From positions 204,904 through 268,903 of the forward strand of contig VXBM01000678.1 in NCBI GenBank assembly GCA_013400155.1: 64,000 nucleotides of DNA. The letters are read 5' to 3'. Made by a program: the position numbers and the translations under genes. Positions 63,595 through 64,000 of this stretch are shown piece by piece (within the stretch, counting starts at the first letter, position 1; every line of letters begins with the position of its first letter). The notes beneath the pieces were generated by a model that did not search any database, was not told the origin of the DNA, and saw nothing but the letters and a program-made list of their open reading frames with translations. Source of the stretch: Helopsaltes ochotensis (lineage: Eukaryota; Chordata; Aves; Passeriformes; Locustellidae).

Positions 63595-64000
63595 TGTCAT
63601 GGGTTGACACCGTTTGGCTTTTGTTAGAGAGAGATTTGGAGTTTTTCCCTGTCAGGACCTTGGGTTGTTTTGATAGGGACAGGCAGACGGGCAGTTATCA
63701 TCTTGTGCTTTAGATATTGGCAGGTGGTTTGTCCACTGAGAAACGCCTTTGGAGATGCAAATATAAAGCTGAGATTGCTTCCTAGCTTGCTCTTCCTTCT
63801 CTGGGCTGTGAACAGGTAACATCTCAGTCCGGCCGGGCTGTGCCTTTCCCCCACATTCCCTGTGGGGTCAGGGGGGAGGATGGCTCAGTCCCGGCCGGGC
63901 TCAGGCCGCATTCCCAGGTCCCACCAGCTCCCGGGCTCAGCCTTGACATCGAAAGAAGCGGGGGGTGGCCCTGCAGCCTCCTGGCTCGGGGCCAGGCCTG
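63595..64000 (+). mobile_element. ERV-type LTR, sense, cut by window edge
   Basis: Starts TGTCATGGGTTGACACCG, with a short inverted repeat GTGTCA/TGACAC at the boundary as LTRs often have. It contains ATGCAAATATAAAGCTGAGA near 63755, an octamer-like ATGCAAAT fused to a TATA-like ATATAAA, followed by a CT-rich block and a GC-rich part with repeated CCGGCCGGGCT. Resembles passerine LTRs; the 3' end and any internal region lie beyond the window. Confidence 0.65.
63754..63770 (+). promoter_or_regulatory. Possible LTR promoter: octamer plus TATA-like box
   Basis: GATGCAAATATAAAGCT joins an octamer motif (ATGCAAAT) to an ATATAAA box. In LTRs of this layout this is where transcription would be set; it points away from APBB1IP (which is on the - strand). 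Motif evidence only. Confidence 0.35.

Noticed and set aside
1..64000. CRISPR arrays, tRNA or rRNA genes, bacterial operons
   Set aside because: None seen on either strand; the architecture is that of vertebrate intron-rich DNA.

Overview
This window is nuclear DNA from a vertebrate, almost certainly a bird and probably a songbird. It has long introns and GT-AG splice sites. It carries CR1 LINE copies of several ages. Its LTR fragments resemble, from memory, those common in passerine genomes. Nothing in it looks bacterial, plasmid-borne or phage-derived. Coding sequence is sparse; almost all long open frames are chance.

Two genes lie tail to tail. On the + strand, positions 246-13981 hold 13 coding exons, in phase throughout, of the C-terminal half (352 aa) of a selenoprotein O (SelO) family protein adenylyltransferase. 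The kinase-fold HGVxNTDN and DYGPFGF motifs are intact. The C-terminus ends Cys-Ser-Ser where SELENOO carries selenocysteine-Ser-Ser, so this is a Cys-containing paralogue. On the - strand, positions 62377-17558 hold ten coding exons of APBB1IP (RIAM), the Rap1-GTP-binding MRL adaptor that recruits talin to integrins. They cover the second talin-binding helix, an N-terminal proline-rich tract, the coiled coil, RA domain, PH domain and the C-terminal Ena/VASP- and profilin-binding proline-rich tail. The first coding exon(s) lie beyond position 64000. One small exon of about 77 nt must exist between 23988 and 18091, because the flanking exons are out of phase; I could not find it, and it may lie in the 738-base assembly gap at 19764-20501.

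Layout: 1-13981 is the SelO-like gene, with two LTR copies of one family in opposite orientation in its introns. 13982-17557 is the convergent intergenic/3' UTR space. 17558-64000 is APBB1IP, whose introns contain CR1 fragments (18.4-19.25, 28.25-29.13, 52.0-53.5 and 59.56-60.59 kb), LTR fragments (22.9, 53.6-55.6 and 63.6-64.0 kb), an inverted/direct repeat composite at 53.6-55.6 kb and simple repeats. The two genes have unrelated known functions (mitochondrial protein AMPylation; integrin activation in haematopoietic cells), and nothing suggests they act together. I found no new biological system. The best leads are the Cys-form SelO paralogue, the missing RIAM exon next to the gap, and the repeat composite.
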